Assembly (NCBI GenBank): GCA_000514715.1
Contig: AZWL01000018.1
Coordinates: forward strand, 62,001-126,000
Length of the DNA: 64,000 nucleotides
Origin: Streptomyces sp. CNH099
Lineage (GTDB): Bacteria; Actinomycetota; Actinomycetes; Streptomycetales; Streptomycetaceae
Direction: 5' to 3'
Below the pieces are notes generated by a model. That model had not been told where the DNA came from. It saw only the letters and a list, made by a program, of their open reading frames with translations, and searched no databases. The position numbers were made by a program, and so were the translations under genes. Every line of letters begins with the position of its first letter. The stretch's first letter is position 1. Positions 44,342-52,060 of this stretch are shown piece after piece.

Positions 44342-45055
44342 GTGAAGACCAGGGAACGCACGGCAGCCGCGGGCGGCAGGTCGGCCGCTCCCGTTCCGCA
44401 GCCCGGCGACCGGCTGCCGTTTGCTCCTCGCGAACGCAAACCCGCGTTGGCGGCGCTGGCCGTGCTCCTCATCCTCGCGGGCGCGTTGGGTACCGCCGTG
44501 CTCGTGCTGCGGGCCGGCAACCAGGTGGCCGCCGTGCAGATCGCCGAGCGTGTCCCCGCCGGCCAGGGCATCACGGACGAGGACATCGAACAGGTGATGA
44601 TGCCGGAGGACAGCGACATTCCGTACATCCGCTGGAACCAGCGGGGCGGGCTGGACGACTTCTACGCCACCACCGACCTCGTCCCCGGCAGCGTCCTGGT
44701 CTCCGAGATGATCCAGGAGGGCAAAGGGCTCGAAGAGGGCCAGACCGTGGTCGGCGTGACCATGGAGCCCGGGGCGATGCCCGGCGGCCTCGGCGACGGC
44801 GCCCGCGTCGACGTCTACTTCGTCGGCGACACGGCCAGTACGTCGGACGACACCGGCGCCTCCGGCACCCTCGCGACCGGCGACGTGCTCGCCGAGGGCG
44901 TCAAGGTGCAGAGCATCACCCGGGGCGACGACGGCACGGTCACCAGTGGAACCGTCACCGTCAATCTCCTCGTCGACAAGACACAGGCAGGTCCTCTCGT
45001 GGCGGCGGCGTCCGAGAAGGAAGTCGGCCTGACTCTCGTATCCAGCACGAGCTGA
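44342..45055 (+). CDS. SAF-domain pilus assembly protein, CpaB/RcpC type
   Basis: A 237-residue membrane-anchored protein. A basic N terminus is followed by one membrane helix (LAALAVLLILAGALGTAVLVL) and an SAF domain (VAAVQIAERVPAGQGITDED; VGVTMEPGAMPGGLGDGARV), as in the Flp/Tad protein CpaB/RcpC. GTG 44342 follows GGGGTGA; the upstream frame from 44273 lacks a signal. First gene of the Tad operon. In Gram-positives it probably acts on the outer side of the membrane in the wall. Confidence 0.85.
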   Translation: MKTRERTAAAGGRSAAPVPQPGDRLPFAPRERKPALAALAVLLILAGALGTAVLVLRAGNQVAAVQIAERVPAGQGITDEDIEQVMMPEDSDIPYIRWNQRGGLDDFYATTDLVPGSVLVSEMIQEGKGLEEGQTVVGVTMEPGAMPGGLGDGARVDVYFVGDTASTSDDTGASGTLATGDVLAEGVKVQSITRGDDGTVTSGTVTVNLLVDKTQAGPLVAAASEKEVGLTLVSSTS

Positions 45056-45103
45056 CGTCGGCACAGGTCTTCACGGGGCTTCACGGGAGCGAGGGAACTC
45101 ACC

Positions 45104-46222
45104 ATGGCGCTGATCGCAGTCGCGGCCGACAAGGGCGCGCCCGGCGTGACGACGACCGCCGTCGCGCTGGCCGCCGTGTGGCCCCGGCGTGCGCTGCTCG
45201 CCGAGGCGGACCCGGCGGGCGGCGACCTCGTCTACCGATCGGTCGGGCAGAACGGCAACCCGCTCGACCCGAACACCGGCATGCTGTCGCTGGGCGCCAC
45301 CGCCCGCCGCGGGATCGCCGCGGAGCAGCTCTGGGACCACGCGCAGCCGATGTCCGGCGGGCTCGACGTCATCGTCGGCCTCGGCAACTCCGACCAGTCC
45401 GCCGGGCTCACCCGGCTCTGGCCCACGCTGGGGCGGGCGTTCGCCGCGCTCGCCGAGTCGCCGCACGGCGGCGCGGACGTGATCGCGGACTGCGGCCGCG
45501 TCGGCGCGGAGTCCGGGACCCTCGAACTGTTCACGCACGCGGCGCTGGTGCTGCTGGTGGCCCGCGCGCTGCCGGAGCAGATCGCGCGGGTACGGGACCG
45601 GGCGTCGTCGCTGTCCGCGCGGCTGCACGGCACGCAGCGCGGCGCGGCGGCGCTGGGCACGCCGCTCATCGGCGTGCTGCTGATCGCCGAGCCGTCCGGC
45701 GCCGCGAAGGTCGCCGGGCAGGTCAACGACATGCTCACGGCGTCGCAGTCGGGCGCCCGGGTGCTCGGCGTGGTCGCGGACGACGTCGCGGGCGCCGAGC
45801 AGCTGGCGGGGCGCCGGCGCGGGCGGGCGGAGAGGTCGATGCTCGTACGCTCCATCCGCAAGGTCGCCAGCGACATGCACCAGCACTTCGGCAGCTCGCT
45901 GCTCGCCGAGCCGGCGGCCGGGGGCGTCCCGCAGGCGCCGTACGGCGGCGGTGTGCCGCCGCAGGCACCGTACGGCGGCGGCCCGGCGGGGACGGGCCCG
46001 GGCCCCGGCCCGCAGCAGCCCGGCGGCCGGCCGCAGCCGTCCGGCCAGCCGCAGCAGCCCGGTCAGCCCCAGCCGCACGGCCAGCAGCCTCCGGCCCCCG
46101 GCCAGCCCGGCCAGCCCGCCGCGCCCGGCCAGCACCCCTCCTACGGCGGCCCCGGCGCCGCGCCCGGCCCCGGCCCCGGCACGCCCCCCGGCGCCGGCCC
46201 CCGCCATGGAGCCGCCCGATGA
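45104..46222 (+). CDS. CpaE/TadZ-like MinD-family protein with degenerate P-loop
   Basis: A 372-residue protein. The N-terminal about 270 residues have the MinD/ParA fold (ALIAVAADKGAPGVTTTAVA; LLAEADPAGGDLVYRS; DVIADCGRVGAES), but the deviant Walker A loses its second Lys (PGVTTT instead of GGxGKTT), so ATP hydrolysis is doubtful. The C-terminal 100 residues are a Pro/Gln/Gly-rich tail. In Tad systems CpaE/TadZ positions the machine at a pole. It is the second gene of the operon and its stop overlaps the tadA start (ATGA). Confidence 0.85.
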   Translation: MALIAVAADKGAPGVTTTAVALAAVWPRRALLAEADPAGGDLVYRSVGQNGNPLDPNTGMLSLGATARRGIAAEQLWDHAQPMSGGLDVIVGLGNSDQSAGLTRLWPTLGRAFAALAESPHGGADVIADCGRVGAESGTLELFTHAALVLLVARALPEQIARVRDRASSLSARLHGTQRGAAALGTPLIGVLLIAEPSGAAKVAGQVNDMLTASQSGARVLGVVADDVAGAEQLAGRRRGRAERSMLVRSIRKVASDMHQHFGSSLLAEPAAGGVPQAPYGGGVPPQAPYGGGPAGTGPGPGPQQPGGRPQPSGQPQQPGQPQPHGQQPPAPGQPGQPAAPGQHPSYGGPGAAPGPGPGTPPGAGPRHGAAR

Positions 46223-47535
46223 CCAGCGGACCCGCAGTCGACCACGGCCTCGTCAAACGCTTCCGCCAGGAAGCCGGCGACCGCATAGCCCGGCAGCGCC
46301 ACGAGGACCAGCTCGCCGGCGTCACCCCCATGACCGCCGAGGACGAGCGGCACTTCGCCCGCGCCGTCATCGCGCAGATCCTGGAGGACTACGCCCGCTC
46401 CGAGATCAACTACGGCCGCACCCCCCTCGACGCCGAGACCGAGGAGGCGTACGCCGCGGCCGTGCACGCCGCCCTCTTCGGCGTCGGCCGGCTGCAGCCG
46501 CTGCTGGACGACCCCGAGGTCGAGAACATCGACATCAACGGCTTCGACCAGGTCTTCGTCGGCTACGCCGACGGCCGCGAGGCCAAGGTCGACCCGGTGG
46601 CCGAGAGCGACGAGGAACTCGTCGAGCTGATCCAGATACTCGGCGCCTACTCCGGCCTGTCCTCCCGCCCCTTCGACTCCGCCAACCCGCAGCTCGACCT
46701 GCGGCTGCCGGACGGCTCCCGGCTCTCCGCGGTCATGGACGTCACCCGCCGCCCGGCGCTGTCCATCCGCCGCGCCCGCCTCGGCAAGGTGTTCCTGCCC
46801 GACCTCGTCGGCAACGCCACGATCTCCCCGGAGCTGGGCTCGTTCCTGACCTGTGCGGTACGGGCCCGTAAGAACATCATGATCGCCGGCGCCACCAACG
46901 CCGGGAAGACGACGCTGCTGCGCGCGCTGGCCAACGAGATCCCGGCAGGCGAGCGTCTGATCACCGTGGAGCGGGCGCTGGAGCTGGGCCTGGACCAGTT
47001 TCCCGAACTGCACCCCAACGTGGTCGCGTTCGAGGAGCGGCTGCCCAACTCCGAGGGCCACGGCGCCATCACGATGGCCGAGCTGGTGCGCAGGTCGCTG
47101 CGTATGAACCCGTCCCGGGTCATCGTCGGCGAGGTCCTCGGCGACGAGATCGTCACCATGCTCAACGCGATGTCGCAGGGCAACGACGGCTCCCTGTCCA
47201 CGATCCACGCCAACAGCTCCTCCGAGGTGTTCAACCGCATCTCGACGTACGCCCTGCAGGCCAGCGAGCGGCTGCCGGTGGAGGCCAGCCAGATGCTGGT
47301 CGCCGGCGCCATCGACTTCGTCGTCTTCATCGAGCGGCGGAACCTCTACCACCAGGGCGGCGGCCTGCAGCGCATGGTCACCTCCGTGCGCGAGGTCAAC
47401 GGCGTGGACGGCCGGGTGATGTCGTCCGAAGTCTTCAAGGAGGGCCCGGACGGACTGCTGCACCCGCACGCGCCGATCAACTGCATCGAGGAACTCGTTC
47501 CGTTCGGTTACCAGCCCAGCGGGGAATGGAGGTAG
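46219..47535 (+). CDS. tadA: Tad pilus assembly ATPase, CpaF/TadA
   Basis: A 438-residue secretion ATPase that powers pilus assembly. An N-terminal helical domain (DERHFARAVIAQILEDYARS) is followed by the ATPase core: Walker A GATNAGKTTLL (about residue 223), the Asp box ITVERALELGLDQ, Walker B SRVIVGEVLGDEI, and the His box SLSTIHANSS. All motifs are intact. ATG 46219 overlaps the CpaE-like stop. Its TAG ends inside the ribosome site of tadB, so subunit synthesis is coupled. Confidence 0.95.
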   Translation: MTSGPAVDHGLVKRFRQEAGDRIARQRHEDQLAGVTPMTAEDERHFARAVIAQILEDYARSEINYGRTPLDAETEEAYAAAVHAALFGVGRLQPLLDDPEVENIDINGFDQVFVGYADGREAKVDPVAESDEELVELIQILGAYSGLSSRPFDSANPQLDLRLPDGSRLSAVMDVTRRPALSIRRARLGKVFLPDLVGNATISPELGSFLTCAVRARKNIMIAGATNAGKTTLLRALANEIPAGERLITVERALELGLDQFPELHPNVVAFEERLPNSEGHGAITMAELVRRSLRMNPSRVIVGEVLGDEIVTMLNAMSQGNDGSLSTIHANSSSEVFNRISTYALQASERLPVEASQMLVAGAIDFVVFIERRNLYHQGGGLQRMVTSVREVNGVDGRVMSSEVFKEGPDGLLHPHAPINCIEELVPFGYQPSGEWR

Positions 47536-47540
47536 CGCGC

Positions 47541-48461
47541 ATGGAAGGCGAGGTCTTCTCCGCCGCGATGGGCTACGGGCTGCTCGCCGGCGCGGTGATC
47601 GGCGGCGGGGTCGCGCTGCTCATCGTCGCGATCCGCGGGCTGCCGGCGAAGCCGCAGCACGAGAAGGACCAGCAGGGCGAACGGGCCGCGGAGCTGGTGC
47701 GGTTCGCCAGCCAGCGGGCGACGCTCGCGGGGGTCGCCGGGCTGCTGGTGCTGCTGCTCACCCGCTGGCCGGTCGCCGGCCTGGCGACCGGCGTGCTGGT
47801 CGCGTTCTGGGACAAGCTGTTCGGCGGCGCGGCGGCGGAGCGGATGGCGATGAAGCGGGTCGAGGCGCTGGCCCAGTGGACGGAGTCGCTGCGCGACACG
47901 ATCGCCGGCGCGGTCGGTCTGGAGCAGGCCATCCCGGCCTCCGCCCGCGCCGCGGCCCCCGCGCTGCGGCCGCACCTGGACGCGATGGTGGACCGGCTGC
48001 GGTCCCGTACGCCGCTGCCGGACGCCCTGCAGCACCTCGCCGACGACCTGGACGACGCCTCCGCCGACCTGATCATCGCGGCCCTCATCCTCAACGCCCG
48101 GCTGCGCGGCCCCGGTCTGCGCGAGGTGCTGGGTGCGCTGGCGAAGTCGGCGCGCGAAGAGGTCGACATGCGCCAGCGCGTGATGGCGCAGCGCGCCTCG
48201 ACGCGGCGCAGCGTGCAGATCGTCGTCAGCGTCTCGGTGGCGTTCGTGCTCGGCCTGTCCGTCTTCAACCGCGGCTTCGTCGAGCCCTACGGCTCGCCGA
48301 CCGGCCAGGTGGTGCTGGCCTGCGTCTGCGGGCTGTTCGCGGCCGGCTTCTGGTGGCTGCGCAAGCTGTCCACGATCGAGACGCCCGAGCGCTTCCTGGC
48401 CGGCGCGAAGCAGCAGCCGCAGCAGGTCGCGTTCGTCCGGCCGCGTGAGGAGGTCTCCTGA
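47541..48461 (+). CDS. tadB: Tad inner-membrane platform protein TadB
   Basis: A 306-residue polytopic membrane protein of the type II secretion F family. Helices lie near residues 8-30, 60-90, 230-250 and 260-280; the cytoplasmic F domain includes RVEALAQWTESLRDTIAGAV and ADLIIAALILNARLRGPGL. ATG 47541 is chosen over 47526 because the earlier ATG is part of the GGAGG ribosome site. Its TGA shares a base with the tadC ATG. Confidence 0.92.
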   Translation: MEGEVFSAAMGYGLLAGAVIGGGVALLIVAIRGLPAKPQHEKDQQGERAAELVRFASQRATLAGVAGLLVLLLTRWPVAGLATGVLVAFWDKLFGGAAAERMAMKRVEALAQWTESLRDTIAGAVGLEQAIPASARAAAPALRPHLDAMVDRLRSRTPLPDALQHLADDLDDASADLIIAALILNARLRGPGLREVLGALAKSAREEVDMRQRVMAQRASTRRSVQIVVSVSVAFVLGLSVFNRGFVEPYGSPTGQVVLACVCGLFAAGFWWLRKLSTIETPERFLAGAKQQPQQVAFVRPREEVS

Positions 48462-49405
48462 TGGAGTTCCAGGGTGCGGACACGCTGACGTACTCGGTCC
48501 TCGTCGGCGCCGTCATGGGCCTGGGCATCTACCTGCTGGTACGGGCCATCGCGCCCGGCCGCCGCGGCGCGGTCGCCACGGTGGCGCGGGTCGACGCGCT
48601 GCGCGCCCGCGGCGCCGGCCGCACGACGACCTCCTCGGCGCAGGCGCAGGAGGAGGGACGGTTCGGGGGGCTGCGCGCGCAGATCGGGCAGCGGGCCGCG
48701 GAGTTCTACCTGCGGCAGGGCTGGGAGCAGCGCTCGCTGCGCTCCGACCTGGCGGTGCTGGACCGGTCCTGGGAGGGCTTCCTGGCGACGAAGGTGCTGC
48801 TGTCCGCGGTGGGGCTGGTCTTCGGCCCCGGCGTGTACGCGCTGATCTCGGTGGCCGGCTTCGGGCTGAACCCGGTCATCCCCGTCTGGCTGGCGCTGGT
48901 CGCCGCGCTGCTCTTCTTCCTCCTGCCGGATCTGGAGGTACGCAGGGACGCGGCCGAGAAGCGCAAGGACCTGCGTCGCGTGGTGGCCGCGTACCTGGAC
49001 CTGGTGGCGATGAACCTGGCGGGCGGGCGCGGCCTGCCCGAGGCGCTGATGGCGGCGGCCGACATCAGCGACGGCTGGGCGCTGCGCCGCGTCCGCAACG
49101 CACTCGCCGACGCCCGCATCACCGGCACCAGCCAGTGGCAGGCGCTCGGCAATCTCGGCGACGAGCTGGGGATCGAAGAGCTGAAGGACCTGTCGGCGTC
49201 GCTGGCGCTGGTCTCCGACGACGGCGCGAAGGTGCGCGAGTCGCTGGCGGCCAGGGCGGAGACCATGAGACATCGCGAGCTTGCCGAAATCGAGGGGGCG
49301 GCAGGCGAGAAGTCGCAGTCCATGCTCGTCGCACAGCTGCTGCTGTGCGCCGGGTTCCTGGTCTTCCTGGTCTATCCCGCGGCGATCCGCGTGTTGCAGG
49401 TCTGA
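48461..49405 (+). CDS. tadC: Tad inner-membrane platform protein TadC
   Basis: A 314-residue second F-family platform protein. It shows an N-terminal helix (YSVLVGAVMGLGIYLLVRAI), a pair of helices near 110-150, the F-domain segment LDLVAMNLAGGRGLPEALMA with KVRESLAARAETMRHRELAE, and a final helix (MLVAQLLLCAGFLVFLVYP). ATG 48461 uses the last base of the tadB stop. Together with TadB it forms the membrane base for the TadA motor. Confidence 0.92.
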   Translation: MEFQGADTLTYSVLVGAVMGLGIYLLVRAIAPGRRGAVATVARVDALRARGAGRTTTSSAQAQEEGRFGGLRAQIGQRAAEFYLRQGWEQRSLRSDLAVLDRSWEGFLATKVLLSAVGLVFGPGVYALISVAGFGLNPVIPVWLALVAALLFFLLPDLEVRRDAAEKRKDLRRVVAAYLDLVAMNLAGGRGLPEALMAAADISDGWALRRVRNALADARITGTSQWQALGNLGDELGIEELKDLSASLALVSDDGAKVRESLAARAETMRHRELAEIEGAAGEKSQSMLVAQLLLCAGFLVFLVYPAAIRVLQV

Positions 49406-49444
49406 AGTCATCCCCCCACTACGCAGAGAGGACGTAACGACGTC

Positions 49445-49693
49445 ATGAAGAACCGCTTCACCAGCACCGGACATCCGGCGATCGACTTCCTGGTCACCTT
49501 CCTGCGCGGCCGTGTGGAGCGCGCCCGCTCGGGCGAGCTGGACCGCGGCGCCTCCGCCGTGGAGTGGGTGATCATCTCCGCGATCGTGGTGGCGATCGTC
49601 AGCGCGGTCGCGGTCATCATCAACCAGGCGCTGTCCGACGGCGCGAACGACGTCAAGGACTGCATCGAGAACGCCGGCGCGGACGGCTGCTGA
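49445..49693 (+). CDS. Flp-type pilin
   Basis: An 82-residue prepilin, the probable main pilus subunit. After a charged 37-residue leader the class III motif G-ASAVEW appears with Glu at +5, then a long hydrophobic helix (VIISAIVVAIVSAVAVII) and a short acidic tail with two Cys. GAGAGGACG precedes ATG 49445. The prepilin peptidase (TadV) that would cut it is not in this window. Confidence 0.88.
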   Translation: MKNRFTSTGHPAIDFLVTFLRGRVERARSGELDRGASAVEWVIISAIVVAIVSAVAVIINQALSDGANDVKDCIENAGADGC

Positions 49694-49730
49694 GCCGCGG
49701 GACATCGGCTGACGGGGTGGACTGACGATC

Positions 49731-50243
49731 ATGGCGAGCAGGGGCGGGACGCGGGCGCAGGCACCGCCGTGGCTGCGGCGCAGGCTCGACGCGTGCCGCG
49801 GCGACGGCGGCGGTGGCACGGGGGCGGGCAGCGGGCGGCGCGGCGCGTTCGGGAGCGACCGCGGCATGTCCGCGATCGAGTTCGTGCTGCTCACCCCGGT
49901 GCTGTACTTCATGATCTTCGCCACCGTGCAGTTCGGGCTGTACTTCTTCGCCGACCACGTCGCGCAGGCGACCGCGCAGGCGGGGGCGCGCGAGGCGCGC
50001 CGGACCGCGGAGTCGAACCCGGGCGCGTGGCAGGGCCTGGCGCTGGCGAAGGCGCAGGAGCGGCTGGACACCGTCGGCCCGAAGCTGCTCACGAGCCCGG
50101 ACATCGATCCGTACGTGTCCGACGGCGACCGGGTCGGGGTGGCGGTGGAGGGCGGCGTGGTCAACGTCTTCCCGTTCATCGACCTCACGGCGCGGGCGGA
50201 GTCGGAGGGGCCGATCGAGCGGTTCGTACCGGATCCGGGATGA
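49731..50243 (+). CDS. TadE-like minor pilin
   Basis: A 170-residue pseudopilin. A Gly/Arg-rich leader ends in RG-MSAIEF, the TadE cleavage motif, followed by the hydrophobic helix VLLTPVLYFMIFATVQFGLY and a soluble domain (AQAGAREARRTAESNPGAWQ). The TGA overlaps the next gene's ATG. Minor pilins of this kind help start or tip the pilus. Confidence 0.88.
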   Translation: MASRGGTRAQAPPWLRRRLDACRGDGGGGTGAGSGRRGAFGSDRGMSAIEFVLLTPVLYFMIFATVQFGLYFFADHVAQATAQAGAREARRTAESNPGAWQGLALAKAQERLDTVGPKLLTSPDIDPYVSDGDRVGVAVEGGVVNVFPFIDLTARAESEGPIERFVPDPG

Positions 50244-50743
50244 CGGGGGGACGGGGACCCATGGCAGTGGGCAGGGCGCACGACGCGGGCCCTCCGGGGG
50301 CCCCGGGGGAACCCGGACGGGGCCGGGACCTGCGGTCCGACCGGGGGGTGACGACCATCGAGGTGGTGATCCTCGCCCCGGTGATGTTCCTGTTCATCCT
50401 CGTGCTCGTCGCCTTCGGCCAGCTGGTCGACGGCCGCGGCGGGGTCGACGGCGCGGCGCGTGACGCGGTGCGCGCCGCGTCCCTGCAGCGGACGGTGGGC
50501 GAGGCGACGGCGGCGGCGCAGGAGGCGGCGGAGTCGCAGTTGGAGGGCGACGTGTGCGTGGGCCCGGTGGACGTGGACCTCTCGGGGGACTTCGCGCCGC
50601 CGGAGCCGGGCGCCGCCAGCAACATCATCACCGTGGAGGTGACCTGCGAGGTGAAGGGCCTGGGGATGCTGGGCCTGGACATCGACCCGGAGATGACGGG
50701 CTCGTCGTCCGCACCTCTCGACCCGTACCGGAGGGCGGGATGA
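50240..50743 (+). CDS. TadE/TadF-like minor pilin
   Basis: A 167-residue pseudopilin with leader ending RG-VTTIEV, helix VILAPVMFLFILVLVAFGQL and a soluble domain with a Cys pair (GDVCVGPVDVDL; VEVTCEVKGLG). ATG 50240 overlaps the preceding stop; ATG 50261 with a GGGGGG upstream is an alternative start. Its stop overlaps the TadG start in turn. Confidence 0.86.
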   Translation: MTGGRGPMAVGRAHDAGPPGAPGEPGRGRDLRSDRGVTTIEVVILAPVMFLFILVLVAFGQLVDGRGGVDGAARDAVRAASLQRTVGEATAAAQEAAESQLEGDVCVGPVDVDLSGDFAPPEPGAASNIITVEVTCEVKGLGMLGLDIDPEMTGSSSAPLDPYRRAG

Positions 50744-51234
50744 GGCGCGCACGTGTCCTGGCCGCGCGGCTGCGCGGCGCGCTGGCGGCCCGGGCGGCCC
50801 GGCTCGACGACCGGGGCTCGGGCGCCGGTGCGGTCATCATCTTCGCGTTCCTGTTCATGGCGCTGGCCGCCTTCGTGGTCGACGGCGGCCTGGCGATCTC
50901 GCAGCGCGAGCGGGCCGCGGACATCGCGGAGCAGGCGGCCCGGTACGCGGCGCAGGACACCGACACGGACGCGCTGTACGAGGGCCAGGCCGACCAGGAG
51001 GCCCCCATCCGGTACGAGAACTGCGAGGCCCGGGTCCAGGAGTACCTGTCCCATGTGACGGTCCAGAACGGTGAGGTCGAGTCCTGGGACTGTACGAGTG
51101 CGGCGATCGACCACGTCGAGGTCGAGATCGTCCTCTCCTACCGCCCGCTGCTGACGGGCCTGGCCCTCAGCGGCCCCCTGGAGGCGACGGGCAACGCCCG
51201 CGCCGAGCCCCGCACGGAGGTCGGCGAGCCGTAG
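50740..51234 (+). CDS. TadG-like pilus assembly protein
   Basis: A 164-residue protein with a pilin-like segment DRG-SGAGAV (no Glu at +5), a membrane helix (VIIFAFLFMALAAFVVDGGL) and the Tad/TadG-type continuation (AISQRERAADIAEQAARYAA). It lacks the von Willebrand domain of full TadG. It ends the tightly overlapping Tad operon (ATGA joins at both minor pilin genes). Confidence 0.86.
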   Translation: MRRARVLAARLRGALAARAARLDDRGSGAGAVIIFAFLFMALAAFVVDGGLAISQRERAADIAEQAARYAAQDTDTDALYEGQADQEAPIRYENCEARVQEYLSHVTVQNGEVESWDCTSAAIDHVEVEIVLSYRPLLTGLALSGPLEATGNARAEPRTEVGEP

Positions 51235-51395
51235 CCCGTACGCCCGGCCCCGCTCTGGGCCGTACGCGGGAGGCTGTGCTGCCGATCGGGGGAATTGGGC
51301 CGTCATCGGTGAGCTGCCCCGGGACATCGGTCAGATAGTCATACAAACCGGACCGAGGCGACCGCCTCACTCCGATCGACTGTCAAGGGGCATCT

Positions 51396-51764
51396 GTGCT
51401 GAAGAGAACGAAGACCGCCGTCGCGCTCACCGCGGGAGCCATGGGGCTGGGGCTGCTGGGCGCGGCCCCGGTGGCCGCCGCCACGACGCCGGGCGCCGCG
51501 CCGGGCGCCGTGAAGACCTGGGACGACTGGAGCCACAAGCAGCGCGGCGTGGTGGTCGCCAAGCCCGGCATCCTGATCCGCTCGCAGCCCACCACCGCCT
51601 CCCACAAGATGGGCTTCATCCACCGCGCCGAGATCGTCTGGATCGACTGCAAGGTCAACGGCCAGAACGTGTGGGGCAACAGCATCTGGTACAAGCTCAG
51701 CTCCCACAACGGCTACCTCGCCGCGCGCTACGTCAAGAACGTGGACCACATCCCGTACTGCTGA
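51396..51764 (+). CDS. Small secreted SH3-like protein
   Basis: A 122-residue exported protein. Signal peptide residues 1-28 (KTAVALTAGAMGLGLLGAAP, cleavage near VAAAT). The mature domain has the bacterial SH3 pattern (GVVVAKPGILIRSQPTTASH; VWGNSIWYKLSSHNGYLAA; RYVKNVDHIPYC) with one Cys pair. Such domains usually bind peptidoglycan or wall glycans. GTG 51396 follows AAGGGG. It is placed between the Tad operon and the LysM-BTAD gene and has its own 16-bp terminator. Confidence 0.88.
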   Translation: MLKRTKTAVALTAGAMGLGLLGAAPVAAATTPGAAPGAVKTWDDWSHKQRGVVVAKPGILIRSQPTTASHKMGFIHRAEIVWIDCKVNGQNVWGNSIWYKLSSHNGYLAARYVKNVDHIPYC

Positions 51765-52060
51765 CGGCGCACGCCGCGTGCCGCGGGCGGCCGCCCGCAC
51801 CCGCCGGCCGCCGGAGCCGCACCGCCACCCGCGGGGCGGCTCCGGCGGCCGCGCCGCGCGTACGCCGCGCTAGGGCCGGAAGACCCGGTGACGAGGTCGT
51901 GACGAGGCAGTCACCTGCCTGGGCTCGACCCCCAAAACGGGCTTCGGTAACGTCAGGTGGGCAACCAACGGGGACGCCGCCCAGCGGCCTGCGCGCGCAG
52001 CGCGCGAAGAGTGGGGGCCGCGGTCCGCGCCGCGCCGACCGGGAGGGCTCAGGACCAGCG
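51765..52060. other. Intergenic region with the SH3 gene terminator
   Basis: About 300 bases. The first part holds the strong hairpin at 51805-51851; the second part (51880-52060) is the presumed promoter region of the LysM-BTAD gene. I see no gene and no clear -10/-35 pair. Confidence 0.5.
51805..51851 (+). terminator. 16-bp stem terminator of the SH3-like gene
   Basis: Arms 51805-51820 and 51836-51851 are exact complements with a 15-base loop, about 40 bases past the stop codon. Confidence 0.75.

Noticed and set aside
47526..47540. Earlier ATG as tadB start
   Set aside because: This ATG forms part of the GGAGG ribosome site for the ATG at 47541 and has no site of its own.
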